Part shown: positions 1 to 11,384 of the stretch, piece by piece | Layout: each line of letters begins with the position of its first letter | Numbering within the stretch: position 1 is the stretch's first letter | Source: Betaproteobacteria bacterium HGW-Betaproteobacteria-14 | GTDB lineage: Bacteria > Pseudomonadota > Gammaproteobacteria > Burkholderiales > Rhodocyclaceae | Direction of reading: 5' to 3' | Length of the DNA: 40,299 nt | NCBI GenBank assembly: GCA_002840845.1 | Contig: PHCS01000019.1 | Coordinates: 1 to 40,299 of the forward strand | Made by a program: the position numbers and the translations under genes | Notes under the pieces: generated by a model | The model's database searches: none | The model's input: the letters and a program-made list of their open reading frames with translations, nothing else | What the model was told of the DNA's origin: nothing

Positions 1-386
1 GCCGCCGTCCGGCCCGCTGCCGGCGAGGCGTTCAATGTCCACGCCGCGCTCCTCGGCGTGTTTGCGCGCCGCAGGGGAAATACGGTGCGCTGCTGCTGCC
101 GTTTTCTCAGGAGGAGGCACTGCTACCGGAGTGCGCGTTGCCGGCGCGGCTTCCTCCGCGCCGTCCAGCGTCGCCAGCACCGTGCCCACCGGTACGGTTT
201 CCCCGGGATGAACGCGCAGTTCGCGCACCACGCCGTCGACCCAGATTTCGACATCCACCGCCGCCTTCGAGGTGTCCACGACGGCGACCACCTGACCCTT
301 CTTCACCGTGTCGCCGGGGCTGACTTTCCACTCCAGCAGCGTGCCCTGGTCCATGTCGGCGCCGAGCGAGGGAAGCTTGAATTCGA

Positions 387-390
<4 letters not shown>
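1..390 (-). CDS. 2-oxoacid dehydrogenase E2 (lipoyl acyltransferase), N-terminal part, runs off the window
   Basis: The first 130 residues of a dihydrolipoamide acyltransferase, the core subunit that carries the acyl group from E1 to CoA. The protein begins [18 protein letters not shown], a typical lipoyl-domain start. The lipoylation motif DTSKAAVD follows at about residues 39-46, with the lysine at about 42. After a Pro/Ala-rich linker comes the start of a peripheral subunit-binding domain ([19 protein letters not shown], about residues 104-122). The catalytic domain lies beyond base 1 and is not visible. The ATG overlaps the stop of the E1 beta gene as ATGA, so the two are translationally coupled. 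Whether the full complex uses pyruvate, acetoin or another 2-oxo substrate cannot be decided from this fragment. Confidence 0.9.
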
Positions 391-1354
<964 letters not shown>

Positions 1355-1358
<4 letters not shown>

Positions 1359-2367
1359 GATGCAGCCCTCGGCGTGTGCACATCATTCAGCAAGTCTTCA
1401 ATGGGCTCCCAAGGTGCGGCCTCGGCGAAGTCGACTGCCGCCTGCACCTCGGCATTCGCCTTGGCATCGAGGGCGAGGAATTCCTCCTCGGTCAGCTTGC
1501 CCTCCGCCTTCAGTCGCGCGGAGAAGGTGTGCAGCGGGCCGCGAGTCTTCCATGCCTCGACTTCCGCCTTGTCGCGGTACAGCTCGGGATCGAACATCGA
1601 GTGCGCGCGGAAGCGGAACGTCTGGAGTTCCAGGAAGAACGGCCCGAGTCCCTCGCGAACATGCTGCGCGGCGATTCGCGCGGCTTCGTGAACCGCCACC
1701 ACGTCCATGCCGTCCGCCTTCATTGTAGGCACGCTGTAGCTGGAGGCCTTGGCGCACAGATCGGTCTGCGCCTCGGAGCGCGCCAGCGCGGTGCCCATCG
1801 CATACAGATTGTTCTCGCAGCAGAAGAGCACAGGCAAGTGCCACAGTGCGGCGAGGTTCATTGCTTCGTGGAAGGCGCCCTCGGCCATGGCGCCCTCGCC
1901 GAAGAAGCAGGCCGTCACCGCCTGCCGCCCCTGCAGCTTGTCGGCCAGCGCCAGTCCCACCGCCAACGGCAGGCCGCCGCCGACAATGGCGTTGCCGCCA
2001 TAGAAGCGCGTGGCGGCATCGAAGAGGTGCATCGAGCCGCCGCGCCCGCGCGAGCAGCCTGCCGCCTTGCCGAACATCTCCGCCATGATGGCGTTCATGG
2101 AGACGCCGCGCACCAAGGCGTGGCCGTGCTCACGGTAGGTGGCGACGATGTTGTCGTCCGGTGCGAGGGCATGCAACGCGCCGACGGCGCAGGCCTCCTC
2201 GCCGATGTAGAGGTGGAGGAAGCCGCGGATCTTCTGCTCGCCGTACAGTTCGGCGCACTTCTCCTCCATGCGGCGGATGCGCAGCATGTCGGCGAGCAGC
2301 TTCTTTGCGAAGGTCTTGTCCCACGGAACCGGGCCGGCAGGCGGCGGCTGAATCATTGGGGGGACGC

Positions 2368-2371
<4 letters not shown>
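1355..2371 (-). CDS. pdhA: 2-oxoacid (pyruvate-type) dehydrogenase E1 component, alpha subunit
   Basis: A 338-residue alpha subunit that decarboxylates the 2-oxo acid on thiamine diphosphate. Visible landmarks are [14 protein letters not shown] (about residues 47-60), a TPP-binding region with [17 protein letters not shown] followed by ENN, and the [17 protein letters not shown] loop with its active-site histidine. These resemble the alpha subunits of alphaproteobacterial and mitochondrial pyruvate E1 more than the single-chain AceE that most betaproteobacteria use. It sits between the acetate--CoA ligase and E1 beta with ATGA overlaps on both sides. An acetoin dehydrogenase role is a real alternative, because acoABC clusters also carry an acyl-CoA synthetase gene (acoE). 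Confidence 0.88.
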
Positions 2372-4128
<1,757 letters not shown>

Positions 4129-4203
4129 CGCGCCTCTCCCTCGCGAATGACGGGAACATTCTGGCCGCCCCGCCCCGGGCGGACTTTGATGTGGGACAAA
4201 TAA

Positions 4204-5616
4204 TCAGGCGACGCGGAAATTCTTGAACTGCCAGGGATCGTCCTGGTCGAGATCTTCCTCGAAGAGCTTGCTGCGGTCAGCAAGCGGCGTCCAGTCGCTG
4301 TAGGCGCCGACGACTTCGCCGAGGTAGGGGCGAATGAAATCCAGCACCTGGCCGTGGTCCAGTTCCTCGGGCTCGACGACGCCGCGTTGCGGATTCTTCA
4401 GCGCCCAGATCACCCCCGCCACCACCGGTGCGGTCACCTGCAGGCTGGTGGCGCTGTTGTGCGGGCAGAGCGTGCGCGCCTGCTGGATCGACAGGCGCGA
4501 GCCGTACCAGTAGGCCCCCTTGGCGTGCCCCATCAGGAGCACGCCCAGCTCGTCCACGCCCGAGACGATCTCATCCTTGACCAGGCGGCGTTGCTGCTGC
4601 AGTTTCCAGTTGCGGCCGGCCAGTTCGTGCACCGATTGCACGGTGTCGTCGGAGGGGTGGTAGGCATAGTGCACGGTGGGCCGGTACACCGGGCCGCCGT
4701 TGTCGCCCAGGGTCAGGTAGTCGGCCAGCGAAATCGATTCGCTGTGCGTGATGAGAAAACCGTGGATCGGTCCGGCCAGCGGCGTCCAGGTCCGCACTTG
4801 CGTGGCGGCGCCCGGGCGGTTGAGCCAGATCGCCGCCCTGCAGCCGGCTTCGTGGCGGTGGCCGTCAGCCGGGAAATGCCGCTCATGGCTGCCCCAGCCC
4901 AGTTCGGCAGGCTGGCAGCCTTCACCGACGAACCCTTCCACGGACCAGGTATTGACGAATTCCCCCGGGATTTTGCGCGGCTCGGCCACCTGGGTGTCGC
5001 GTTCGGCAATATGGATGGTGCGGATGTTCAGGTCGCGCGCCAATTGCGCCCAGCCGCTGCGGTCCTGTGGCATCCCGGCGGGATGGCCCGTGTCGCGGGC
5101 GATATTGAGCAGGGCCTCCTTCACCAGGTGCGACACCATGCCGGGATTGGCGCCGTGGGTGAGAATGGCGGTCGGCGTTCCGGGCCGCCTGAGTGCCCGT
5201 GCCGCTTCGCGCAGGGCATAGTTGGAGCGCGCTTCAGGCTTCAGCGAGGCGTCGGTATAGCCGCCGGCCCAGGGTTCGATGCAGGTATCGGCATAGAGGG
5301 CACCGAGCGACTGGCAAAGCGCCACGAGGGCGACGCTGGAAACGTCGCTGGAGCAGTTCACCAGGAAATCGCCGCTTGAGAGGCGCGGCTCAAGCAAGCT
5401 GCGGTAGTTGGCGGGGGTCAGGGGGGTGGCATTGAATTCGACGCCGTATTCGGCGGCCACCGCGCGCCCGTTTTCATCCCCGGTGACGATGACGATCTGG
5501 TCGGGCCGGATATCGATGTGGCGCAACAGCAGAGGTAGGGTGCCTTGACCGATCGAGCCGAAGCCGACCATGACGATGCGGCCGGCAAAGGCCAGTTCTT
5601 TGCGAATCGCTACCAA
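4204..5616 (-). CDS. hss: Homospermidine synthase
   Basis: A 470-residue NAD-dependent enzyme that makes sym-homospermidine from putrescine by transferring an aminobutyl group. The N-terminus has a Rossmann motif (GFGSIGQGTLPLL). Family-typical stretches follow: DTCIEPWAGGY, LKPEARSNYALREA, HGANPGMVSHLVK, HIAERDTQVAEP, NTWSVEGFVGEG, HYAYHPSDDTVQS, GVDELGVLLMGH, AYWYGSRLS and, at the C-terminus, DPWQFKNFRVA. All resemble the Blastochloris-type enzyme along its full length. The start is TTG, chosen because a GGGGAGAGG ribosome site lies just upstream and because later ATGs would cut the Rossmann motif. It ends 75 bp before acsA on the same strand. I see no functional link between the two. Confidence 0.95.
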   Translation of the reverse strand: MVAIRKELAFAGRIVMVGFGSIGQGTLPLLLRHIDIRPDQIVIVTGDENGRAVAAEYGVEFNATPLTPANYRSLLEPRLSSGDFLVNCSSDVSSVALVALCQSLGALYADTCIEPWAGGYTDASLKPEARSNYALREAARALRRPGTPTAILTHGANPGMVSHLVKEALLNIARDTGHPAGMPQDRSGWAQLARDLNIRTIHIAERDTQVAEPRKIPGEFVNTWSVEGFVGEGCQPAELGWGSHERHFPADGHRHEAGCRAAIWLNRPGAATQVRTWTPLAGPIHGFLITHSESISLADYLTLGDNGGPVYRPTVHYAYHPSDDTVQSVHELAGRNWKLQQQRRLVKDEIVSGVDELGVLLMGHAKGAYWYGSRLSIQQARTLCPHNSATSLQVTAPVVAGVIWALKNPQRGVVEPEELDHGQVLDFIRPYLGEVVGAYSDWTPLADRSKLFEEDLDQDDPWQFKNFRVA

Positions 5617-5684
5617 TTCCTCTCCCCTAAAAACCTTTCCGTGGCCCTTTGGGCGACATGGTTATTATTTACGTAAGGCCACGC

Positions 5685-5713
5685 AGAATAAGGGAATTTT
5701 CCCTGAAATGCAA
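5685..5713 (-). promoter_or_regulatory. Predicted hss promoter with a palindrome in the spacer
   Basis: On the minus strand a -35 box TTGCAT (5713-5708) and a -10 box TATTCT (5690-5685) are separated by exactly 17 bp. The spacer holds a palindrome, AGGGAATTTTCCCT (5691-5704, read on the plus strand), with 6-bp perfect arms, which is the right place for a repressor operator. The predicted transcript starts near 5678, giving a leader of about 60 nt before the TTG start of hss. Confidence 0.55.
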
Positions 5714-5783
5714 TGTTGCCCGATAAGACTGCGGCGGATTGGCGCAGTTGCGCCCCAATTGCGTCCTGAGATCGGCCGGAGCG

Positions 5784-5789
5784 TAAAAT
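5784..5789 (+). promoter_or_regulatory. -10 box of a probably leaderless transcript (DUF454 gene)
   Basis: TAAAAT lies 8 nt before the ATG at 5798, so transcription should begin at or next to the start codon. No ribosome site is seen. The only -35-like hexamer, TTGCGT at 5759-5764, has a long 19-bp spacer. Confidence 0.45.
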
Positions 5790-5797
5790 CCCCTGCC

Positions 5798-6232
5798 ATG
5801 CGCAAACCCAGGGAAAAAATCGACTACAGCGCCGACATGAGGCGGCACGATTCGCCGGCCATGCGCCTGCTTTTTGTCGTTCTGGGCACCCTGTTCCTGC
5901 TGTTGGGCATCGCCGGCGCCTTCCTGCCTGTGCTGCCGACCACGCCCTTCGTGCTGTTAGCCGCCGGATGCTATGCGCGCGCTTCCAGCCGCTTCTACAA
6001 TTGGCTGCTGAACAATCGGGCTTTCGGCCCGGCCATTCTGGAGTGGCGGCGTTACCGCAGCATCCCTTGGCGCGCCAAGATGACCGCCATTGCCCTGATG
6101 TCCGTGACGCTGGGCATTTCCATCGTTTTCTTCGTGCCTTGGTTCGAGTTGCAGATGGCTCTGGCTCTCTTCGGCCTGCTGCTGGCCACCTACCTCTATC
6201 GCATCCCCTCGCGCGACCGGCCGGCAAGATAG
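5798..6232 (+). CDS. DUF454/YbaN-family inner-membrane protein
   Basis: A 144-residue membrane protein of the YbaN (DUF454) family, whose function is not established. The family core begins MRLLFVVLGTLFLLLGIAGA with the first membrane helix. It continues with FLPVLPTTPFVLLAAGCYAR, the most conserved block, then NWLLNNRAFGPAILEWRRYR in the cytoplasm, and ends with two more hydrophobic segments (about residues 90-130). The start at 5798 is chosen because it follows a -10 box at leaderless spacing. Later in-frame ATGs at 5837 and 5861 would also keep the whole domain. It is divergent from hss and convergent with the M23 peptidase gene 16 bp away. Confidence 0.82.
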   Translation: MRKPREKIDYSADMRRHDSPAMRLLFVVLGTLFLLLGIAGAFLPVLPTTPFVLLAAGCYARASSRFYNWLLNNRAFGPAILEWRRYRSIPWRAKMTAIALMSVTLGISIVFFVPWFELQMALALFGLLLATYLYRIPSRDRPAR

Positions 6233-6248
6233 GCCCGGCAAACGTGCA

Positions 6249-7064
6249 TCAGTTTCCCCTGGCCCGGCAGGCCACTGGCCAGACCACCTTGCTGCCGACC
6301 GGCCGGACTGAACCGTCCTCACCGACGATGGCGATCGGTACCTGTTTACCTTCGCCAAGCAGGGATTCCGGCGCCGCCCTGTCTGCGTCGCTAGACAGGA
6401 ACAGCAGCAGGAAATCGCTGTTCTTCGCGTCGCGCGCCCTCACCATGGAACTGTAGGCACCCACCAGCTCGAATTCGTCGCTCGGGCCGAAGTGGGTGGA
6501 CAGATGCAGGTGCGGATAGCCGGCCGCACCGTAATGCCCGCCTGCCGTGCCGGTGCCGCCGGCCAGCGCGATGGTCTGGCCGACCTGCACGGAATCGCCG
6601 ATATTGAGGGCCGGCACTTCGGCCAGGTGCTGATACTTGGTATGCACCCAGAAGGGAAACCCCGTGTGCTCCGGCGCATGCTGCAGCCAGAGGAAGTTGC
6701 CCTCCATCTGGCCGCCTGCGCCCTTGGCGATCACCTTGCCGCCGGCGATTGCCAGTAGCGGTGTGCCCACTTTCAGCGTGATGTCGGTACCGCCGTGCAG
6801 GCCGCCGTTACGATCAGTCGGGCGGCGGCTGCCGTCATGCCGGTAGGGCGAAGCAAAGCCGGAGGAGATCGGCTCGCATGCCTGATCCGCCGGGAAAGCC
6901 GGCGTCAGTCCGGTCGCCTTAAAATCGCCCTCGCGTCTTTCCGCCGACGGTGCGGCACGCTCGCCCATCTTGCCGCGCATTTGCGCCTCGACAGGAGCGG
7001 TGAACACTATTGCGGAGAGGAAAATGAGTAGCAGGGAAGTAGGCAGTCTTGGCTGGGCAATCAT
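6249..7064 (-). CDS. Exported M23-family peptidoglycan peptidase
   Basis: A 271-residue protein with a hydrophobic N-terminal signal sequence (about residues 9-27, likely cut near VEAQ). The M23/LytM-type metallopeptidase domain follows. Zinc-site residues are visible: H90 and D94 in LHGGTDI, and H185/H187 in YPHLHLS. These enzymes cut peptide cross-bridges in peptidoglycan, or act as envelope amidase activators when degenerate. Here all metal-site residues are present, so activity is expected. An insert between the two motifs (about residues 115-180, with FWVHTKYQHL) is longer than in minimal LytM domains. The gene is monocistronic, with a ribosome-site-like AAAGGATGAG about 10 nt before the ATG. 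Its substrate is unknown. Confidence 0.87.
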   Translation of the reverse strand: MIAQPRLPTSLLLIFLSAIVFTAPVEAQMRGKMGERAAPSAERREGDFKATGLTPAFPADQACEPISSGFASPYRHDGSRRPTDRNGGLHGGTDITLKVGTPLLAIAGGKVIAKGAGGQMEGNFLWLQHAPEHTGFPFWVHTKYQHLAEVPALNIGDSVQVGQTIALAGGTGTAGGHYGAAGYPHLHLSTHFGPSDEFELVGAYSSMVRARDAKNSDFLLLFLSSDADRAAPESLLGEGKQVPIAIVGEDGSVRPVGSKVVWPVACRARGN

Positions 7065-7393
7065 GGGTTCAGCTCATCCTTTCAATTATTTCGCGGTGAT
7101 CCATTCGGCGATCTTTCCCACTACTTCTGCGCGTCGGAATATCCACCCCCTCTTGCATCGTATCCGCCCATGCCCATCCCGGGCTGAGCGACTGCAGGAG
7201 CGCGCCCAGCTAATTCACCCGTCTGATCATTTGCAACCTCCTCGAACGGGCAGCGCCGGTACGGCCCGATTATCGTCGATAACGATTTGACGCGCTGCTT
7301 CGTGGCGATGGCGAGATCACCCGCTCATCTGCGAAATCGGACAGGTGCCCGGACTATCTGGCCGACACGCGATGGTGTATGTTGCCGGCTGGC
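7065..7393. other. Intergenic region without a confident gene
   Basis: A 329-bp gap between the divergent M23 and rsmB genes. On the minus strand a strong ribosome site (GAGGAGG) precedes ATG at 7232-7230, but that frame stops after six codons (MIRRVN). In another minus frame about 60 codons are open (from about 7323 down to 7121), ending in a Gly-rich stretch (PGMGMGGYDARGGGYSDAQK), but without an upstream ATG, GTG or TTG. A short palindrome, TTATCG-T-CGATAA, lies at 7270-7282. Near the right edge TATGTT (7378-7383) may be the -10 box for rsmB. I therefore call no gene here. Confidence 0.5.
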
Positions 7394-8686
7394 ATGACCG
7401 GCAACTTTCAACCCGACTCCCTCGCTTTCGCCCTGCAGCAGGCCGCCGACGCCGTCGGCGAGGTGATCGCCGGACGCAGTCTGAACGAGACACTGGCGCA
7501 GTGCTGGCGGACCCATCCCGGCCTGCCGCCCGGCGTGCGCGGCGCCGTGCAGGATCTCGCCTACACGGCATTGCGACGCTGCGGGCGTGACGATTTCTTT
7601 ATGGCGCGCCTGATGGAAAAAACACCGCCGCCGGCTGTGCGCGCCCTGCTCATCACCGCACTTGCGCGGCTGGAGGCGCGGCCCGAGGATGCGCATACCG
7701 TGGTGAATCAGGCGGTGGAAGCCGCATGCACGCTCGCGCAGGGGAAGTACAAGGCGCTCACGAACGGGGTGCTGCGCAATTTTTTGCGTCGCTGCGATGA
7801 GCTGATCGCTTCGGCCGTGAGGGACGAGGCCGCCCATTGGCAGCATCCGCGCTGGTGGATTGCGCGCCTGCGCCGCGCTTATCCGGAATCCTGGCAGGCA
7901 ATCCTCGAGGCCGGGAACAGCCGGCCGCCCATGGCGCTGCGTGGAAATCGGCGCCGTATTGCAGCGGCTGACTTTCAGGCGCGCCTCACCGGGGCGGGGC
8001 TCGCGACGCGCCGACTCGATGGGGGCGCGATTATCCTGGAGCGCCCCGTCCCGGTGGAGCGGCTGCCCGGATTTGCCGACGGGCTGTGCTCGGTGCAGGA
8101 CGCCGGCGCGCAGCGCGCGGCGCTTCTGCTGGACGCGCACGACGGTATGCGCGTGCTGGATGCCTGTGCTGCGCCTGGCGGCAAGACGGCGCACCTGCTG
8201 GAAACCGCGCAGGTCGACCTCTTGGCGCTGGATGCCGATGCCGGCCGCGCGGTGCGCGTTTCGGAAAACCTGCTGCGGCTCGGCTTGCAGGCAAGCATAG
8301 TGCCGGCCGACTGCCGGGAAGTGGAGACGTGGTGGGACGGACGCGCGTTCGACCGCATTCTAGCCGACGTGCCCTGCTCCGCCTCCGGCGTCGTGCGCCG
8401 CCATCCGGACGCGAAGTGGCTGCGCCGCGAAAAGGACATCGCGCAGTTCGCCCGCGTGCAGGGGGAAATCCTCGATGCGCTGTGGCGGGTGCTCGCGCCC
8501 GGTGGTAAATTGCTGTATGCGACGTGCTCGCTCTTTCCCGAGGAGAACGGTCGCCAGGTCGCGGCCTTCGCCGCAAGACAAGAAGACTGCATGAGACTGC
8601 CCATCGACGGGTTGCCCGAACTACAGCTGCTGCCGACCGAGGACCATGACGGCTTTTATTACGCGCTGCTGGAAAAGCAGGCCTGA
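7394..8686 (+). CDS. rsmB: 16S rRNA (cytosine-967-C5)-methyltransferase
   Basis: A 430-residue enzyme that methylates C967 of 16S rRNA using SAM. The N-terminal part is the NusB-like RNA-binding domain (about residues 5-140, with AHTVVNQAVEAA). The SAM-binding methyltransferase follows, with DACAAPGGKTAHLLE. The two family cysteines are at C328 in DVPCSASGVVRRHPD and C378 in YATCSLFPEEN, the latter being the catalytic one. Both fall close to their E. coli positions. The start at 7394 is chosen over an in-frame ATG at 7379 because MTGNFQPDSLAF resembles relatives and the earlier ATG lies inside a possible -10 box. Its 3' end overlaps the DUF4390 gene by 41 nt. Confidence 0.94.
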   Translation: MTGNFQPDSLAFALQQAADAVGEVIAGRSLNETLAQCWRTHPGLPPGVRGAVQDLAYTALRRCGRDDFFMARLMEKTPPPAVRALLITALARLEARPEDAHTVVNQAVEAACTLAQGKYKALTNGVLRNFLRRCDELIASAVRDEAAHWQHPRWWIARLRRAYPESWQAILEAGNSRPPMALRGNRRRIAAADFQARLTGAGLATRRLDGGAIILERPVPVERLPGFADGLCSVQDAGAQRAALLLDAHDGMRVLDACAAPGGKTAHLLETAQVDLLALDADAGRAVRVSENLLRLGLQASIVPADCREVETWWDGRAFDRILADVPCSASGVVRRHPDAKWLRREKDIAQFARVQGEILDALWRVLAPGGKLLYATCSLFPEENGRQVAAFAARQEDCMRLPIDGLPELQLLPTEDHDGFYYALLEKQA

Positions 8687-9266
8687 GGGATTTGGGAGTC
8701 TGGCGCGCAGAGCGGCACTGCTGTGCCTGCTGTCCCTTGTTGCAGCCCAGTCCGCTCGGGCCGCAGAGATCGAAGTGAAGCACGCCGAAATCGTCGCCGC
8801 TGAAGATTCGTACTTGCTCGACGCCGAGTTCGGCATCACGCTCAGCCAGCGCCTCGAGGAAGTCGTATCGCGCGGGGTGCCCCTGTATTTCGTCGCCGAA
8901 CTGGAGCTGACCCGAACGCGCTGGTACTGGGTCGATGAGCATGTCGCCGGAAGGAGGCAGACTTGGCGCCTTGCCTATCATGCGCTGACCCGCCAGTACC
9001 GCCTTTCCTCGGGTGCCTTGCACCAGAACCTTGCCACCCTGGAGGAAGCGCTGGGCGTGCTGGCGCGGCTGCGCAACTGGCCGGTGGCGGACAAGGACGC
9101 GCTCAAGGCGGGCGAGCCCTACAATGTGGCATTGCGCATGAAACTGGATCTATCCCAGTTGCCCAAACCCCTCCAGGTCGGCGCCATCGGCAACAAGGAC
9201 TGGAACATTACGGCAGAGGTGAAGCGCTGGAGCTACACCCCCCTCGCCGAGAGCACAGCAAGATGA
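8646..9266 (+). CDS. Exported DUF4390 protein
   Basis: A 206-residue protein of the DUF4390 family, a proteobacterial family without an established function, often found between rsmB and ntrY. A hydrophobic segment (ALLCLLSLVAAQSARA, about residues 24-39) looks like a signal peptide cut before AEIEVKHAEI. The mature part is a predicted beta-rich domain (DAEFGITLSQRLEEVVSRG, then WYWVDEHV and YRLSSGALHQNLATLEEA). No other start codon occurs in frame before the signal region, so the 41-nt overlap with rsmB is probably real. Its stop overlaps the ntrY start as ATGA. Tight coupling to a sensor kinase gene suggests a periplasmic role tied to that sensor, but this is only inference. Confidence 0.85.
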   Translation: MTAFITRCWKSRPEGFGSLARRAALLCLLSLVAAQSARAAEIEVKHAEIVAAEDSYLLDAEFGITLSQRLEEVVSRGVPLYFVAELELTRTRWYWVDEHVAGRRQTWRLAYHALTRQYRLSSGALHQNLATLEEALGVLARLRNWPVADKDALKAGEPYNVALRMKLDLSQLPKPLQVGAIGNKDWNITAEVKRWSYTPLAESTAR

Positions 9267-11371
9267 GAATATTCCTCATCATCGTCGCGGCCTTCGCCGC
9301 CATCCTGCTCTTCCTGCTGACTTCGGCAACGGCCAACACGGCCCTCTTCGCAGGGCAGTACCGGCTGCTGCTGGGCATTACCGTCGCAGTCGCCGCCACG
9401 CTTCTCGGCCTGGTGCTGTGGCAATTGCGTCAACTCTGGCGCGAACACCGCGCGCAGGCATTCGGCTCCCGCCTCAAGCTGCGCCTGATGCTGATGTTCG
9501 CGCTGATGGCGGTCGGCCCGGGTGTGCTGGTGTACGCCGTTTCGCTGCAGTTCGCCGTGAAGAGCATCGAGTCCTGGTTCGATGTACGGGTGGACAAGGC
9601 GCTGGAAGGCGGCCTCAATCTAGGACGCAACGCGCTGGATTACCTGCTTGCCAATCTTTCGGAGAAGGGGCGCACCATGGCGCTCGATCTGGGCGATGTT
9701 TCGGACGCAGCACGCTCGGCACAGCTGAACCGGCTGCGCGAGCAGGCCGGCGTGCAAACCGCCACCCTGTTGTCGGCCGGCGGTCAGGTGATCGCCAGCA
9801 GCTCCACGACTGAGCGTACTGCATTGCTGCCCGACCTGCCCTCGGCCGCGCAACTTCGCCAGGCGCGTCAGGGCCGTGGACTTTCCACGGTGGATGGCGA
9901 CGCCACGGCGGGACTGGTGCTGCGCGTGCTGACGCCGGTGGCCGCACGCTCGTTTTCCGGCGAGACGCAGATATTGCAGCTGTCCCAGGCCGTGCCCGCG
10001 TCGATCGCCGCAAGCGCCGAGAGCGTGCAGGCGGTCTACCGGGACTACCAGGAACTGTCACTGGCGAGGAGCAGCCTGAAGTGGATGTATTTCCTGACGC
10101 TGACCCTGGCGCTGCTGCTTTCGCTGTTTGCCGCCATTGCGCTGGCCTTCCTGCTGGCGCGCCGGCTCTCGGCGCCACTGTCGATCCTCGCCCGAGGTAC
10201 CAAGGCAGTGGCGGCGGGCGACTATTCGCCGCGCGAGACGGTGTCCACTCGCGACGAGCTGGGCGTGCTGACGCAATCGTTCAGCCAGATGACGCGCCAG
10301 CTGGGCGAAGCGCGCGCACAGGCGGAAAGCAGCCGGGCCGAGACGGAAGCCGCGCGCGCCTACCTGGAAAGCGTGCTGGGCAACCTGTCCGCGGGCGTGC
10401 TGGCCTTCGATGCCGATAACCGGTTGCGCGCAGCCAATGATGGTGCCCGCGCCATCCTGCACGACGACTTTTCCGACGCGCAAGGGCAATCCCTGGCCGG
10501 CTGGATACGTCATCTCGAATTGCGCGACGCCATCGCAGCCGGCTGTACCGAGCAGTCGGGCGAGTGGCAGCGCGAGATCGAGATGCAGAACGGCGCAGGC
10601 GTGCCGCAGGCGCTGCTGGTACGCGGCTCACGCCTGCCCGAGGCGTCTGGCGGCGGCTGTGTGGTGGTGTTTGACGACATCACCCAGCTTATCGCCGCGC
10701 AACGCTCGGCTGCCTGGGGCGAAGTGGCGCGGCGCCTCGCCCACGAGATCAAGAATCCTCTTACGCCGATCCAGCTATCAGCAGAGCGCCTTGCGCACAA
10801 GCTTTCGGACAAGCTCACGGGCGCAGAACGGGACATGCTGATGCGTTCGACGCAGACCATCGTGAATCAGGTGGAGGCGATGAAGCATATGGTGAACGAC
10901 TTCCGCGACTACGCCCGGATGCCGCCACCGCAGCTCGGATCGCTCGATCTCAATAGCCTCGTTGGGGAGGTGCTGGGGCTTTATGAGACCTCGCGCGCAC
11001 GCCTGGCGGTGGACCTGGCCGACGGATTGCCGCGCGTGATCGGGGACGCGGCGCAGCTGCGCCAGGTGATTCACAACCTGGTGGCCAACGCCGAAGATGC
11101 GCTGATCGACGAGGCAGCTCCCGAGATTCGCATCAGCACGCGAGCGGAGGGCCGCGACGTAGTGTTGGCGGTGAGCGACAATGGCGGCGGATTTCCCAAG
11201 GAAATTTTGGCCCGCGCCTTCGAGCCCTATGTGACGACCAAGGCGAAGGGCACCGGGCTGGGGCTGGCCATCGTGAAAAAGATAGTGGACGAGCACCATG
11301 GCCAAATTGAAATTGCCAACGCTGCGCCGAACGGCGCACAGATAAGAATACGGTTGCCTCTGGCGGCCTGA
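9263..11371 (+). CDS. ntrY: Sensor histidine kinase NtrY
   Basis: A 702-residue membrane kinase, partner of NtrX, linked in other proteobacteria to nitrogen and redox control. Three N-terminal membrane helices (about residues 3-24, 34-55, 74-95) are followed by a periplasmic-type sensory region and a fourth helix (about 275-305, YFLTLTLALLLSLFAAIALAF). Then come HAMP (RRLSAPLSILARGT), PAS (about 370-470, SVLGNLSAGVLAFDADNRL) and the HisKA box with H494 in RRLAHEIKNPLTPIQLSAER. The ATPase has N, G1 and G2 boxes (NLVANAEDAL, DNGGGFP, GTGLGLAIVKKIVDEH). The ATG overlaps the DUF4390 stop. ntrX follows after 13 bp. Confidence 0.93.
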   Translation: MRIFLIIVAAFAAILLFLLTSATANTALFAGQYRLLLGITVAVAATLLGLVLWQLRQLWREHRAQAFGSRLKLRLMLMFALMAVGPGVLVYAVSLQFAVKSIESWFDVRVDKALEGGLNLGRNALDYLLANLSEKGRTMALDLGDVSDAARSAQLNRLREQAGVQTATLLSAGGQVIASSSTTERTALLPDLPSAAQLRQARQGRGLSTVDGDATAGLVLRVLTPVAARSFSGETQILQLSQAVPASIAASAESVQAVYRDYQELSLARSSLKWMYFLTLTLALLLSLFAAIALAFLLARRLSAPLSILARGTKAVAAGDYSPRETVSTRDELGVLTQSFSQMTRQLGEARAQAESSRAETEAARAYLESVLGNLSAGVLAFDADNRLRAANDGARAILHDDFSDAQGQSLAGWIRHLELRDAIAAGCTEQSGEWQREIEMQNGAGVPQALLVRGSRLPEASGGGCVVVFDDITQLIAAQRSAAWGEVARRLAHEIKNPLTPIQLSAERLAHKLSDKLTGAERDMLMRSTQTIVNQVEAMKHMVNDFRDYARMPPPQLGSLDLNSLVGEVLGLYETSRARLAVDLADGLPRVIGDAAQLRQVIHNLVANAEDALIDEAAPEIRISTRAEGRDVVLAVSDNGGGFPKEILARAFEPYVTTKAKGTGLGLAIVKKIVDEHHGQIEIANAAPNGAQIRIRLPLAA

Positions 11372-11384
11372 GAAAACAGGAATC

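Noticed and set aside
4129-4203. TGTCCCAC-like half-site and GC-rich stem between hss and acsA as an AcoR operator or terminator
   Set aside because: Only one half-site is present, no -24/-12 promoter is nearby, and the stem lacks a T-run.
8963-9262. A 100-residue N-terminal extension of NtrY
   Set aside because: It overlaps DUF4390 in another frame and lacks any family similarity; the ATG at 9263 gives the usual NtrY start and an ATGA overlap.
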